Assembly: GCF_018446385.1 (NCBI RefSeq)
Contig: NC_055987.1
Coordinates: forward strand, 29,456,202 to 29,520,201
Length of the DNA stretch: 64,000 bases
DNA from: Zingiber officinale
Lineage: Eukaryota; Streptophyta; Magnoliopsida; Zingiberales; Zingiberaceae
Direction of reading: 5' to 3'
The notes beneath the pieces are model-generated. The model worked only from the letters and a program-made list of their open reading frames with translations, did no database searches and was not told the DNA's origin. This document shows, piece by piece, positions 1-11,139 of this stretch; the first letter of the stretch is position 1, and each line of letters opens with the position of its first letter. The translations under genes and the position numbers were made by a program.

Positions 1-282
1 GGAAAAATGACAGGAGGGAAAATTTGTAGGGACTTGGAATATTTACTGTGCCAAGTTATACAAGGACCTTTTATATTATATGAGAAAGGATGACACTAGA
101 CCAGCTTATGTATCCGAAGAGATTTGGAGTGCATGGACGACCACTTGGTCTGCAGAAAGATGACAGTCAAAGGCTCTAAAAGCTCGAGAAAATAGGAATA
201 CTGAGCCATGTGGCCCGAGTACCGGATCTGCTCGCCATACATCAGGATCTCGATCTATTGTTGAGCACGCCATTGATCTGGT
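1..282 (+). pseudogene. CACTA transposase exon (Transposase_24 domain), 5' piece
   Basis: The frame starting at base 2 gives a transposase-like stretch: W-x2-Y-C-A-K-x2-Y, then DDTRPAYVSEEIWSAW, then KARENRN, and finally an S-T-G-S-A-R-H-T-S-G-S-R-S-I-V-E-H segment. Plant Transposase_24 proteins carry the same order of RPx(Y/F), W-x2-W, NR and HTGGSRSxxEHA blocks. A TGA at 161-163 interrupts the frame where the family usually has a charged residue, consistent with a CGA-to-TGA change. The exon is cut at 282 by solo LTR A, directly after the codons for H-A-I-D-L. The upstream part is outside the window. Confidence 0.7.
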
Positions 283-2871
283 TGTTGGTTGCTACTCAGA
301 AAACCTAGAGGTTCCACTGTACAAAAATTTTGTACAAAGGTCTGAACCTTTTCCTAGCTACCATGTGTTCTTTTAAATTAAATTTTGGATCGCCTGCGGA
401 ACTTAACACGTTTGATCCAAAACTTCTATTTGTTCTTTTAGGTTTTGACTTGGATCTCCTGCGGAACTTAACATGTTCGACCCAAATCACCTTAAGTTAT
501 TAATTTCATTAAATATTAATTTCCATAATTGGTTCCCAGTACTGACATGGCGAGGCACACGACCTTCTTGGATATGGGAGCAACCACCACCGACTAGACA
601 AAACCTTTTATAGAAAGCTAATATTTAATTTCCTAAAATAACTTTAGGTTAACCGAAAAGAACAATCAAATCACAAGGAAAAGAAAAAAAACAAAAGAAC
701 ACAACATCGAAAAACATATTCGAAATTCTAGAATCGTAAGCCTCTTGTATTTGGTATTATTTCCATAAATAACTAGTATGATGCGGAAAGAAAAATTACT
801 AGTTATACCTTGTAGAAAAACCTCTTGATCTTCTACCGTATTCCTCTTCTAACCTCGGACGTTGTGTGGGCAACGATCTTCCAAGATGAGAAACCACCAA
901 GCACCTTCTTCTTCTCCTAGCTAGGTTCGGCCAACACAAAGAAGCTTCACCAAGGATGAAGAACAAAACACCAACCAAGCTCCAAGGGATACAAGCTTTC
1001 TCTCCTTCTTCTTCTTCTTTTCCAAGTAGTATCCGGCCACCACAAGAACTCCAAGCAAGAGATAAGTTTCGGCCACCACAAAAGAGGAAGAAAGGAAGAG
1101 GATGGCCGGCCACAATAATTTTCTTCAAGGATGAATAATTTTGGCCACCACCAATGCTCCAAGGGATGCTAGAGATGAGACTTGCTTTCTCTCCTTCTTC
1201 TCCTTCCTTGATCCGGCCATAAACAAAAGCTCCACCAAGAAGATAGGTTTCGGCCAACAAGAGGAGAAGAGAGAAAGGGAAGGGCCGGCCACCACACCAA
1301 GGAAAAGAGGGAGAAAAATAATAGAGGTTGTTCACCATGAAGGCACCCCTACCCCTTCTTTTATATTCCTTGGCTTTAGCAAATAAGGAAATTTATTTAT
1401 AATAAAATTTCCTTAACTTTCCTTGACAACAATTAATTAAGAAAAAATTAAATAAATTTTCCTAATTAATTGTATGTGGCCGGCCACCTCATGTAGAGCA
1501 AATAGGATAATTTTAATCAACAATTAAAACTTCCTTTTTTGTCTTTGGAAATTTAAAAAAATAAAATTTCCTTTTTAAAATCCCTTAATTGTTGATAAAA
1601 AGGAATTTCTATAATTTTAATTTTCAACATGTGAATAATTTTTTCAGAGAGAAAAAATAAAATCACTTTCCAATCTACAAATAAGGAAAGAGATCTAATC
1701 TCTTTCTTTTAATCTTTTTGTAGATCTTTTTAAAGAGAGATATTTTAATTTTAATTCTCTGTAATAAATTATATCTTTCACATAATAAAAATTAAAATTA
1801 ATTTTTTTTTTAATTTAATGGGGGCCGGCTACCTAAGCTTGGGTTCAAGCTAGGGCCGGCCACCCATGAACCAAGGCTTGGCCGGCCCTAGCTTGAACCA
1901 CAAGCTAGCTTGGCCGGCCCCTTTCTCATGGGTATGAAGGTGGGTATAGTACTCTATAAATAAGAGGCTACGATAGGGACCGAGAGGAGGAATTGGTTTT
2001 GGTCTCCCGATAAAATTAAGCATCCCGTGTTCGCCCCGAACACACAACTTAATTTTATCAATAATAATTCATTCCACTAGAGAACTATTATTGAACTACC
2101 GCACCAATCCCAAATTACATTTTTGGGCTCCTTCTTATTATGAGTGTGTTAGTCTCCCTGTGTTTAAGATATCGAATGTCCACTAATTAAGTGAGTTACT
2201 GACAACTCATTTAATTAATATTTTAGTCCAAGAGTAGTACCACTCAACCTTATTATCATGTCGGACTAAGTCCACCTGCAGGGTTTAACATGACAATCCT
2301 TATGAGCTCCTCTTGAGGACATTATCAACCTAGTATCTCTAGGACACAGTTTCCTTTTATAATCAACAAGACACACTATAAGTGATACAATTTCCCAACT
2401 TATCGGGCTTATTGATTTATCGAACTAAATCTCACCCATTGATAAATTAAAGAAATAAATATCAAATATATGTGCTTGTTATTATATTAGGATTAAGAGC
2501 ACACACTTCCATAATAACCGAGGTCTTTGTTTCTTTATAAAGTCAGTATAAAAGAAACGACCTCAAATGGTCCTACTCAATACACTCTGAGTGTACTAGT
2601 GTAATTATACAGTCAAGATAAACTGATACCTAATTACACAACGACCTTCCAATGGTTTGTTCCTTTCCATTATGGTCGTGAGCTACTGTTTATAATTTAT
2701 AAGATACTAATAACATGATCCTCTGTGTGTGACACCACACATCATGTTATCTACAATATAAATTAATTGAACAACTACATTTATCATAAATGTAGACATT
2801 TGACCAATGTGATTCTTATTTCTAGATAAATGTTTATACCAAAAGCTAGGCTTTTAGTATACACTCTAACA
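283..2871 (-). mobile_element. Solo LTR A (family 1, ~2.6 kb)
   Basis: The block starts TGTTGGTTGC and ends CACTCTAACA (TG...CA) and is flanked by a perfect 5-bp duplication CTGGT at 278-282 and 2872-2876. No primer site, polypurine tract or gag-pol sequence is associated, so it is a solo LTR. Orientation is inferred as minus: read on the minus strand there is a TATA-like ATATAAAAG followed by a leader like that of LTRs B and C. It is homologous to B (3302-7538, opposite orientation) and C (51,289-53,721). Open frames inside it are low-complexity and are not treated as genes. It interrupts a CACTA transposase exon. Confidence 0.9.
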
Positions 2872-4141
2872 CTGGTGAATTGAATTTAATATTTTGTAAA
2901 TTATATTTTTTATTTATTAACAAGCTTGTATATTTGTGAACCAACTTATTTGTGCATGCAGGAGCGTTCTTTAGAAAGACAACCCACTTGCCTGGAGGTC
3001 TTTCTTAAGACTCACAAGAGAAAGGATTGTTAGGACCTTCGGATAACGGCTAGAGAGGGGGGGGGTGTGAATAGCCGACCTCAAATTTGCGTTTCTTTCT
3101 ACAAATCAAGTTAGCGCAGCGGAAAAATAACAACAGAAACGTAAATGGAGAAATCAAACCTCAAGCACAGCGATGTAACGAGGTTCGGAGATGATACTCC
3201 TACTCCTCGGCGTGTCCGTAAGGTGGATGAAGCCTATCAATCCGTCGGTGGATGAGACCCCGGATAACCGGCTAATATGAACTCCTTTTGGGTGGAGAAA
3301 CTGTTGGAGTGTATACTGAAAGCCTAAGCTTTTGTAAACATTTGTCTTGAATAAAGAATCACATTTGGTCAAATTATCTACATTTGTTTGTAATTGTTCA
3401 ATTAATTTATATTGTAGATAACATCGCTTGTGGTGTCACATGCAGAAGATAATGTTATCAGTACCTTATAAATTATAAACAGTAGCTCACGACCAAAATG
3501 GAAAGGAACAAACCATTAGAAGGTCGTAGTGTAATTAGGTATCAGTTTATCTTGACTGTATAATTACACTAGTACACTTAGAGTGTATTGAGTAGGACCA
3601 TTTGAGGTCGTTTCTTTTATACTGACTTTATAAAGAAACAAAGACCTCAGTTATTATGGAAGTGTGTGCTCTTAATCCTGATATAATAACAAGCACATAT
3701 ATTTGATATTTATTTCTTTAATTTATCAATGGGTGAGATTTAGTTCGATGAATCAATAAACCCGATAAGTTGGGAAATGATATTACTTATAGTGTGTGTT
3801 GTTGATTATAGAAGGAAACTGTGTCCTAGAGATACTAGGTTGATAATGTCCCCAAGAGGAGCTCATAAGGATTGTCATGTTAAACCCTGCAGGTGGACTT
3901 AGTCCGACATGACGATAAGGTTGAGTGGTACTACTCTTGGACTTAGATATTAATTAAATGAGTTGTCAGTAACTCACTTGATTAGTGGACATTCGATATC
4001 TTAAACACAGGGAGACTAACACACTCATAATAAGAAGGAGTCCAAAAATGTAATTTGGGATTGGTGCGGTAGTTCAATGATAGTTCTCTAGTGGAATGAA
4101 TTATCATTGATAAAATTAAGTTGTGTGTTCGGGGTGAACAC

Positions 4142-5973
4142 TGTTAGTGAGAGCCCTAGAGCCAATCATGTGATGGTTACTTTTTGGACTCTTTGTATCA
4201 TATTCTTGTACATATATTTCTGATATATAAATAAAGGCATTGTGATTATTATACTTGTGTGTATTTGTGCTATATAAATAAGTATAATAATGTCCTAGGG
4301 TAGTAGGTTCATATCTATATCAATCGATTAGTTAAATCGATAGTGAGATGATATAGAGAACACTACACTTAATTATTCCTAGTCAAGTATTAACATAGAA
4401 GGACAATGTTAATGCATTGAGACTAGCATGTAGGTCAACATGATGACTTGATCTCACAAGTCATGGATATGAGATATCAAGTTGACACATGGGTATACAT
4501 TGGAGAATGTATACTGAATGACCCGCCATGAGAAAGTATCATGGATCGTTATATGAGTGTCATATACTTTCTCAAGTGACTATTAGTATGACTTTAGTCC
4601 TTAGACCTGAAGTCACCATGGTTCCCTACATAAGGAGTTATGTACTTTGGTTTCGTCAAACGTCACCCGTAACTGGGTGGACTATGATTCTTGGGTATGT
4701 AACAAATTATGCGGAGGGATGTGAGTGATGTAGATGAGATCTATCCCTCCTATATTACAGGAGTGATATCATAGTCTTGATAGAGTGAGATCACTAAGTG
4801 CATGGCCATGCCCAAATAAGGCAATATGTGATATTGTGCTTATTTGATTATAGTGAGTCTACTTGGAGTTCAAGACACTTAGATTGATTGGAGGATGACA
4901 CGGTCTATGCCTCATATAAGATCAATCTAGATATCAAGGATAGAAGGACAATGTCACATATTGTGAGAGTCACAATTATTAGTCATATTGGTGATGTTGG
5001 ATCTCAACATTCTTGTAACTTGGGTAGCAATGATGTGTTGCTAGATACCTCTCATTGCTTATGTCCCTAATTGGATTTAGGGACATTGCCAACGTTGACA
5101 AGAACCTATAGGGTCACACATATAGAGCAATAGATGGAGACTAGTTCATATGATGAACCAAGAGGAAAGATGAAGTCAAGTTTGACTTGGCTAAATATGG
5201 AAAGTCTATAAAAGACAAGTTTGACTTGACCTAAATCCACAAGTTTGACTTGACTATGAGTTAGACTCAAGTATGATCCAAATGTTGGATAAATCAATTA
5301 AGGGAGTTAATTTGGTCATGTTTGACTTTGGCCAAATTAGGAAGGTTGAAAGTCAATATTGACTTGACTTGGATGCCACCACATTTGATGAGGTGGCATG
5401 GGAGAACCAATGGGGATGCTACACATCACCATGCCACCTCATGCTTGCCACCTCATGGGAGGTTACCCATGAGTGGCCGGCCACATTAAGGGGGCAATTA
5501 AGAGCATTAATTGCCCACTTAATGACATTTATGTGGCCGGCCACATGATATGGTGGATTGATTGAATTTTTGAATTTAATTTTTGATTCTTCTTCTTCCT
5601 TGGTGCTCTCGGCAACTTCTCCCTCTCTTCCTCCTCTTCTTGGCCGAAAACCACATAGGTGCTAGCACACCTTGTTTCGGTCATCTTCTCCACCTAATTG
5701 CTTGTGTGGACACATATAGAGGGGCTCTACTTTGTGCCCTCTAGATCCAACTTCAACCTTAGTCGAGCGGGATAAGCGAAGGGCACGCATCAAAGGTAGT
5801 TTTTCTTTAAACTATAGATCTAGGAGTAGATCTAACATATTCGGGTATTAAGCATGATATAAATACGTGGAATTTTTCGAATCGGATTTTTCTTTGCACG
5901 AGATCCTTGGCTAGGGTGTTTCGGGGTTTCCGCGACGCGAAAAGCGGTTTTCGTGGCCCGAAAAATTCTAACA
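4142..5973 (+). mobile_element. Solo LTR E of the Ty1/copia family represented by element F
   Basis: The block starts TGTTAGTGAGAGCCC and ends AAAATTCTAACA, 1,832 bp, flanked by a perfect AACAC duplication (4137-4141 and 5974-5978). It aligns along its length with both LTRs of the full-length copia element at 48,625-60,186, so it is a solo LTR of that family. It contains eight forward TTGAC cores between 5182 and 5368 and a TATAAAAG at 5207-5214. It is the innermost layer of the E-in-B-in-D-in-CACTA nest and therefore the youngest insertion there. Confidence 0.92.
5182..5368 (+). promoter_or_regulatory. W-box core (TTGAC) cluster in copia LTR E
   Basis: Eight TTGAC cores in under 200 bp (at 5182, 5221, 5226, 5245, 5250, 5322, 5359 and 5364), most in the form TTGACT or TTGACC, several as direct pairs TTTGACTTGAC. 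TTGAC(C/T) is the established WRKY recognition core. The homologous region of copia element F keeps the same paired motifs (about 49,929-49,980 and 59,617-59,670). Whether WRKY factors bind is inference. Confidence 0.5.
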
Positions 5974-7889
5974 AACACGGGATGCTTAATTTTATCGGGA
6001 GACCAAAACCAATTCCTTCTCTCGGTCCCTATCGTAGCCTCTTATTTATAGAGTTCTATACCCACCTTCTATACCCACCCAAAAGGGGCCGGCCAAGCTA
6101 GCTTGGGAACAAGCTAGGGTCGGCCTAGGTATAAAATTGGGTGGCCGGCCCTAGCTTGAACCCAAGCTAGTAGGGTCGGCCAAATTAAATTAAAAAAGAA
6201 ATTTAATTTTAATTTTTATTATTATGTGGAAGATATAATTTAAAGAGAATTAAAATTAAAATATCTCTCTTGTAAAAGATCTACAAAAGATTAAAGAAAG
6301 AGATTAGATCTCTTTCCTTATTTGTAGATTGGAGAGATGTTTTATTTTCTTTTTAAAAATTATTCACATGTTGATAAAATTAAAATTATAGAAATTTCCT
6401 TTTATCAACCATGAAGAGATTTTAAAGAGAAATTTTATTTTTTAAAATTTCCGGAAACAAATTAGGAAGTTTTAATTGTTGATTAAAACTTGTCTAATTT
6501 TTTCCTTCATTGATGTGGCCGGCCATTGGTTTTAATTTGGGAAATTTTATTTTATTTTTCTCAATAAAATCATGTCAAGGAAATTGAGGAAATTTTATTG
6601 TAATTAAATTTCCTAATTTGCCTAGGCCAAGGAATATAAAAGAAGGGGTGAGGGTGCCTTCATGAGATAACCTCTATTATTTTCTCTCCCTCTTTTGTTC
6701 CTTGGTGTGGCTCGCCATCCTCTCCCTCTCTTCCTCTTGTGGTGGCCGAACCTCTCTCCCTTCCTTGGAGCTCTTGTGGTGGCCGGATACTACTTGGAGA
6801 AGAAGAAGAAGAAGGAGAGAAAGCTAGCATCTCTTGGAGCTTGGTTAGTATTTTGGTTTTTCTCCTTGGTGAAGTTTTCCTTTTGTGGCCGAACCTTGCT
6901 TGGAGGAGAAGAAGGTGGTTGGTGGTTTCTCATCTCGGTAGATCGTTGCCCACACAACGTCCGAGGTTAGAAGAGGAATACGGTAGAAGATCAAGAGGTT
7001 TTTCTACAAGGTATAACTAGTAATTTTTATTTCCGTATCATGCTAGTTATTTATGGAAATAATACCAAATACAAGAGGCTTACGTTCTAGAATTTCGAAT
7101 ATGTTTTTTCGATGCTGTGTTCTTTTATTTTTTTCTTTTCCTTGTGATTTGATTGTTCTCTTTGGTTAACCTAAAGTTATTTTAGGAAATTAAATATTAG
7201 CTTTCTATAAAAGGTTTTGTCTAGTCGGTGGTGGTTGCTCCCATATCCAAGAAGGTCATGTGCCTCGCCACGTCAGTACTGGGAACCAATTATGGAAATT
7301 AATATTTAATGGAATTAATAACTTAAGGAGACTTGGGTCGAACGTGTAAAGTTCCGCAGGAGATCCAAGTCAAAACCTAAAAGAACAAATAGATTAAGTT
7401 TTGGATCAAACGTGTTAAGTTCCGCAGGCGATCCAAAATTTAATTTAAAAGAACACATGGTAGCTAGGAAAAGGTTCAGACCTTTGTACAAAATTTTTGT
7501 ACAGTGGAACCTATAGGTTTTCCGAGTAGCAACCAACAGAAACCTCGCCACAATCACTTGCAACAGCAAGATAGGAGTACAAGAAAGATAGCAAGAAACA
7601 AAAAGCAATACGAATGTAAAAACACTTTGCCTTCTCGTCGACGGGAGTCCGTTGATGAAGCAACAACTTCACGGATGCCCAACAGCAGCTGAACCAGCCG
7701 AAGGAAGCTCACTCGAAGCTTCAAGAAGTATTTGCTCAGCAAAGCTCAGTAAGAGCAGAAGGAACCAGGAAGAAGCAGCAATTACACTGTAGAAGCCCTC
7801 GACCTCTTTATAACCTGCACCTGCTCACCTGGCGACAGAGTTCTGCGAAGGAGACGGAGATAGCCGTTGTGACTCAACGGCTATGCCTG

Positions 7890-8120
7890 GACCGATCACG
7901 ATCGGTCCAGAGATCTGATCGGTCCACGATCGATTAGGCTAAGTCTGGACCGATCAGACTATCCTTCGGTCCGGAGGATCTGATCGGTCCCCGGACCGAT
8001 CGATCCTTTCTCCTTTTCCTACGTGTTGCTTCGGTCGGTCTCCGGACCGATCGGATAACTCCTGATACCACCGACGCGGTTCGATCGGGCAGACCGATCA
8101 GCCGTATCGTGGATCGGTTT
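7890..8120. repeat. Cluster of GATCGGTCC / GGACCGATC palindromic words in LTR D
   Basis: The words GATCGGTCC, GGACCGATC, TCCGGACCGATCG and GACCGATCACGATCGGTC recur in both orientations and can pair as short hairpins. The cluster lies just upstream of the minisatellites within LTR D. Role unknown. Confidence 0.6.
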
Positions 8121-8149
8121 GGGCTCCCAACCCTAACCTACGGTCACGA

Positions 8150-8520
8150 GCGAGCTACAGGCCCTCTCGACCTAATCCGAGAACGAGCTACGAGCCCTCT
8201 CCGACCTCGTCCGGTCCGGAGAACGAGCTACACGAGGCCCTTTCGACCTGGTTCGGAGAACGAGCCACGAGCCCTCTCCGACTTCGTTCGGTCCAGAGAA
8301 CGAGCTACCGAGCCCTCTCTGACCTAGTCCGGAGAACGAGCTACCGAGCCCTCTCCGACTTCGTCCGGTCCAGAGAACGAGCTCCCGAGCCCTCTCTAAC
8401 CTAGTCCGGAGAAAGAGCTACCGAGCCCTCTCCGACTTCCACGTCCGGTCCAGAGAACGAGCTCCCGAGCCCTCTCTGACCTAGTCCGGAGAACGAGCTA
8501 CCAAGGCCTTTCCGACTTCC
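8150..8520. repeat. Minisatellite 1 of LTR D (~38-bp unit, ~10 copies)
   Basis: Repeats of GAGAACGAGCTACCGAGCCC with alternating flanks (CTCTCCGACTTCGTCCGG or CTCTCTGACCTAGTCCGG), giving roughly ten units of 33-44 bp that also form a higher-order dimer. Confidence 0.85.
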
Positions 8521-8722
8521 CATGCCAAGTCTCCATACTTGGACTTTTCCCGTGCCAAGCTCCCTGCTTGGACTTTTCCGTGCCAAGTCTCCATACTTGG
8601 ACTTTTCCGTGCCAAGTCTCCATACTTGGACTTTTCCGTGCCAAGTCTCCCTGCTTGGACTTTTCCGTGCCAAGTCTCCATACTTGGACTTTTCTCGTGC
8701 CAAGCTCCCTGCTTGGACTTTT
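8521..8722. repeat. Minisatellite 2 of LTR D (~29-bp unit, 7 copies)
   Basis: Seven near-identical units built on GTGCCAAGTCTCCATACTTG followed by GACTTTTC, with an alternate form having CTCCCTGC in place of CTCCATAC. Each unit holds CCAAG...CTTGG inverted words. Because the unit is not a multiple of three, repetitive open frames appear in several frames and on both strands; none is a gene. Confidence 0.9.
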
Positions 8723-8764
8723 CACCAGATGTCTGGTCAATGTTGACCTATCTGGATTTCCCTT

Positions 8765-8940
8765 GCTTGGCTTCACTCACCAGAACTTTCCAACTGTCTG
8801 GCTTCACTCACCAGGACTTTCCCTTGCCTGGCTTCACTCACAAGAACTTTCCAACTGTCTGGCTTCACTCACCAGGACTTTCCCTTGCCTGGCTTCACTC
8901 ACCAGGACTTTCACCTGGCTTCACTCACCAGGATTTCCCG
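8765..8940. repeat. Minisatellite 3 of LTR D (~30-bp unit, 6 copies)
   Basis: Six units of CTGGCTTCACTCACCAGGAC plus TTTCCCTTGC or TTTCCAACTGT, the two spacer types alternating. The unit has CTGG...CCAG dyad symmetry. Confidence 0.88.
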
Positions 8941-9016
8941 AATCAGGTCGACTCACCTTGGGTCAACTAGGTCAACCTTGACCAAAGATTGCACCCACAA
9001 TCTCCCAAGTTTGTAT

Positions 9017-9135
9017 TCTGTCAAACATCAGAATACAACTTTTCTACTCTCGTCAAACATCAGAATAGAACTTTTCTATTCTCGTCAAACATCAAAATAC
9101 AACTCGAGTCAGGTCAACTCGAGTCAGGTCAACTA
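9017..9135. repeat. Minisatellite 4 of LTR D (~32-bp unit, 3 copies, plus 15-bp doublet)
   Basis: Three units of GTCAAACATCAGAATACAAC with a TTTTCTACTCTC spacer, followed by two copies of CTCGAGTCAGGTCAA next to the LTR's right end. Confidence 0.8.
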
Positions 9136-9306
9136 GGTCAACCTTGACCTAAGGTTGCACCAACAAGGATGACACATACGTAGATCTTCGATCGAAGAAC
9201 ATTGGGGTTTGAATTTTTAACTTTATTATAATTAATCATTATTCATTATTAATTAACTCTAGTAATTGTGTACAATATATAAATTGTATATTTTTTTCCT
9301 ACACAG

Positions 9307-9756
9307 GAGGAAATGACAAGTAGGGTTGCTCAGGCATCTCAGCCACCAGTAAAGGGAGGGGAGTCACAAGATCTATCCACCCAATAAATAAATAAAATTT
9401 ATTATGATGTTGTGGGTGGAAGGACAATGAACTCCTCCCTCTACGGTCTTGGCTCCCAGGCCAAGGTGGTATTTGATCGCTTGAGGACTCCTAGGGGTCG
9501 TGCCAGTTCCTCTTCTACTTCTTCTTCTGAGGTGGAGTCATTAAGAAAAGAAAATAAAGAATTGAAGACTCAGATGACTACCATGGATCAGAGGTGGGAG
9601 GAGAGATGGGCTGCTCAGGAGCAGACATTGTCTCATATGCGAGCAGTCATTGCTAGATGGGACCGATCACAGCCGCCCCAGTCACAGGATCCCCAGTCAG
9701 AGCATGGTATTGAGTCACAGGAGACTCGAGACCCATTAGACCCTGCTGATGATTAG
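9307..9756 (+). pseudogene. CACTA transposase, C-terminal exon
   Basis: The exon opens after a CCTACACAG acceptor. It reads E-E-M-T-S-R-V-A-Q-A-S-Q and so on to a TAA at 9385-9387 within a TAAATAAATAAA stretch. It then continues in the same frame I-Y-Y-D-V-V-G-G, Y-G-L-G-S-Q-A, a serine-rich linker, and a charged coiled-coil-like segment (EVESLRKENKELKTQM), ending at TAG 9754-9756. The VVGG...YGLGSQA block followed by a Ser linker and coiled coil is the usual C-terminus of plant Transposase_24 proteins. The TAA lies in a 4-bp repeat and may have come from slippage; with the earlier TGA it marks the gene as dead. Confidence 0.72.
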
Positions 9757-11139
9757 ATTTTTCTGAGGTATGTTCAATCAATTACAACTAAATTTTTTTC
9801 TTAGTGCAATCATTCTAGTTGTTATTAATTCAATATTAGTGTTGTTTGATTGTGAACCGAACATATGGTTTACTTTCCCCATCATAAAATTTCTCATAAC
9901 CATTGAATAACCATTTGGATTAATTGTTTATATTTTTAAATCATAGTATTTTTTCTGTCATTTGTCTTATTCTAATGTTTATTTATTGTATTTTTAATTT
10001 TTCTTCTCATGTTCCACTAATGTGTAGTGTACAACTTAAGTTTTATTTTTAGTTAAAGCATGAGTTTAATTTAGAACTAAATTCATGCTAGATTCTAAAT
10101 ACAATAGGTAAAATATGGAATATGTATATCTCGATCCTAAATTTTTATTACTTTACATATGAGTTTAATTTATATCACTTTTAGTTTTGCATATTGTTGT
10201 AAAAGAAGGATATGAAAATCCCATCACCTCTGACTAAAATAGCTGTAAAGTTAAATTGCTCTTATTATAACACAACTATTAAAACTTATAGTAAGCTTAT
10301 TCAATTGCTTTATGGTATATATAGTAGTTGCTAACAAAGCTATTATTACTCATTAATGATAGCACTATTGTATCAAGATACATACTTCTAAGTTTTTGCT
10401 ATGTCTTGTGTATTTTCAAATTTCAAATACCAAATGCATGCTGAAAATAAATCTGACACTACCATGAGCATGTTGCATACATCTTGTTTTCCACTAATGC
10501 TTGAATATGATTAATTGTTTCCTTATCTCTTATAAGATAGAGCAGTCATAACAATTTCATATTCTTATTAGGTTTTAGATTCTTAACAAATTTAGATATT
10601 TATCTTAAATTGTATTACATTTTGCAGGAGTCCGTATTGATACAATCACCACCGTACTATCATTGGATATCTACAATATAATCCAGGTACTTTATTACAT
10701 GCAAAATTACTTATATATTACAATTCTTGAGGTATATATTACATTCATATCGATTCAGTCTGATTATAATATTTTATATTTGACTTTTACAGGATTATAT
10801 TTGGATATATGTGTAGGTGATGTATCATTGTAAGTTTGGATATTTTGTATTTGATGTTAACTTGTCAGTACTATTGGATATTTTTGATTGTCAGTATGTT
10901 TTGGATATTTTGAATTTTGGAGATATGACCACTTGTTACTATATTTTGTATTATTTTTTAGACAGTTTTATTATTTGTTTGTGAGCATATTGTATGTTGT
11001 GTTGGTTGTTTATTGTATGGATTGTTATTATATATGATTTGAGTTTGTGTTACCATCGTTTGTGATGGTTTTTATTGTATAAAATTTGTATATATGATAA
11101 TTGGGAAATGCAGAGTAGGTATTTCAAAACTTTTACTGG
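9757..11139 (+). other. Noncoding 3' part of the CACTA element
   Basis: AT-rich sequence without a recognisable protein. An acceptor-like TTTGCAG near 10,628 suggests possible 3'-UTR exons of the transposase gene. Nothing else is supported. Confidence 0.5.

Larger units (their letters stand above)
3302..7538 (+). mobile_element. Solo LTR B (family 1) with nested copia solo LTR E
   Basis: It starts TGTTGGAGTG and ends GCAACCAACA, flanked by a perfect GAAAC duplication (3297-3301 and 7539-7543). Excluding nested E it is about 2.4 kb, the same size class as A and C. Its reverse complement aligns along its length with A. A TATA-like ATATAAAAG near 6635, followed by a CT-rich leader with repeated GTGGCCGAA/GTGGCCGG words, supports plus orientation. 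No gag-pol sequence is attached. Confidence 0.9.
3028..9165. mobile_element. Solo LTR D, host of nested LTRs B and E
   Basis: It begins TGTTAGGACC and ends TGCACCAACA, flanked by a perfect 5-bp duplication AGGAT (3023-3027 and 9166-9170). Without nested B the LTR is about 1.9 kb. Near the start is a GCTAGAG-(G)n-TGTGAATAGCC motif, similar to the start of the LTR at 63,337. The right two thirds hold GATCGGTCC palindromes and four consecutive minisatellites (listed separately). No internal region or coding sequence is attached, so it is a solo LTR. Superfamily not determined. It lies inside a CACTA transposase exon. Confidence 0.87.
2962..9206 (+). pseudogene. CACTA transposase exon split by solo LTR D
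   Basis: After an acceptor (TGCATGCAG) the frame encodes E-R-S-L-E-R-Q-P-T-C-L-E-V-F-L-K-T-H-K-R-K-D, then LTR D intervenes at 3028-9165. Past the second AGGAT copy the same frame continues D-T-Y-V-D-L-R-S-K-N-I up to a donor GT near 9207. The family signature is P-T-x2-E-L-F-x2-TH-x-(K/R)-x5-(Y/F)-V-D-x-(R/K)-S, and both halves match it, which pins the insertion to the middle of the exon. Only about 100 coding bases (2962-3027 and 9171-9206) belong to the transposase; the rest of the span is LTR D and its nested guests. Confidence 0.75.

Noticed and set aside
799-1338. 179-codon minus-strand open frame in LTR A, with a similar C-terminal end encoded in LTR B
   Set aside because: Low-complexity Lys/Glu/Trp-rich translation from LTR leader repeats; LTR C does not keep it. 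The resemblance follows from LTR homology, not protein conservation.
8401-8981. Several overlapping repetitive open frames on both strands
   Set aside because: Products of minisatellites whose unit lengths are not multiples of three; stops are simply rare in the unit.
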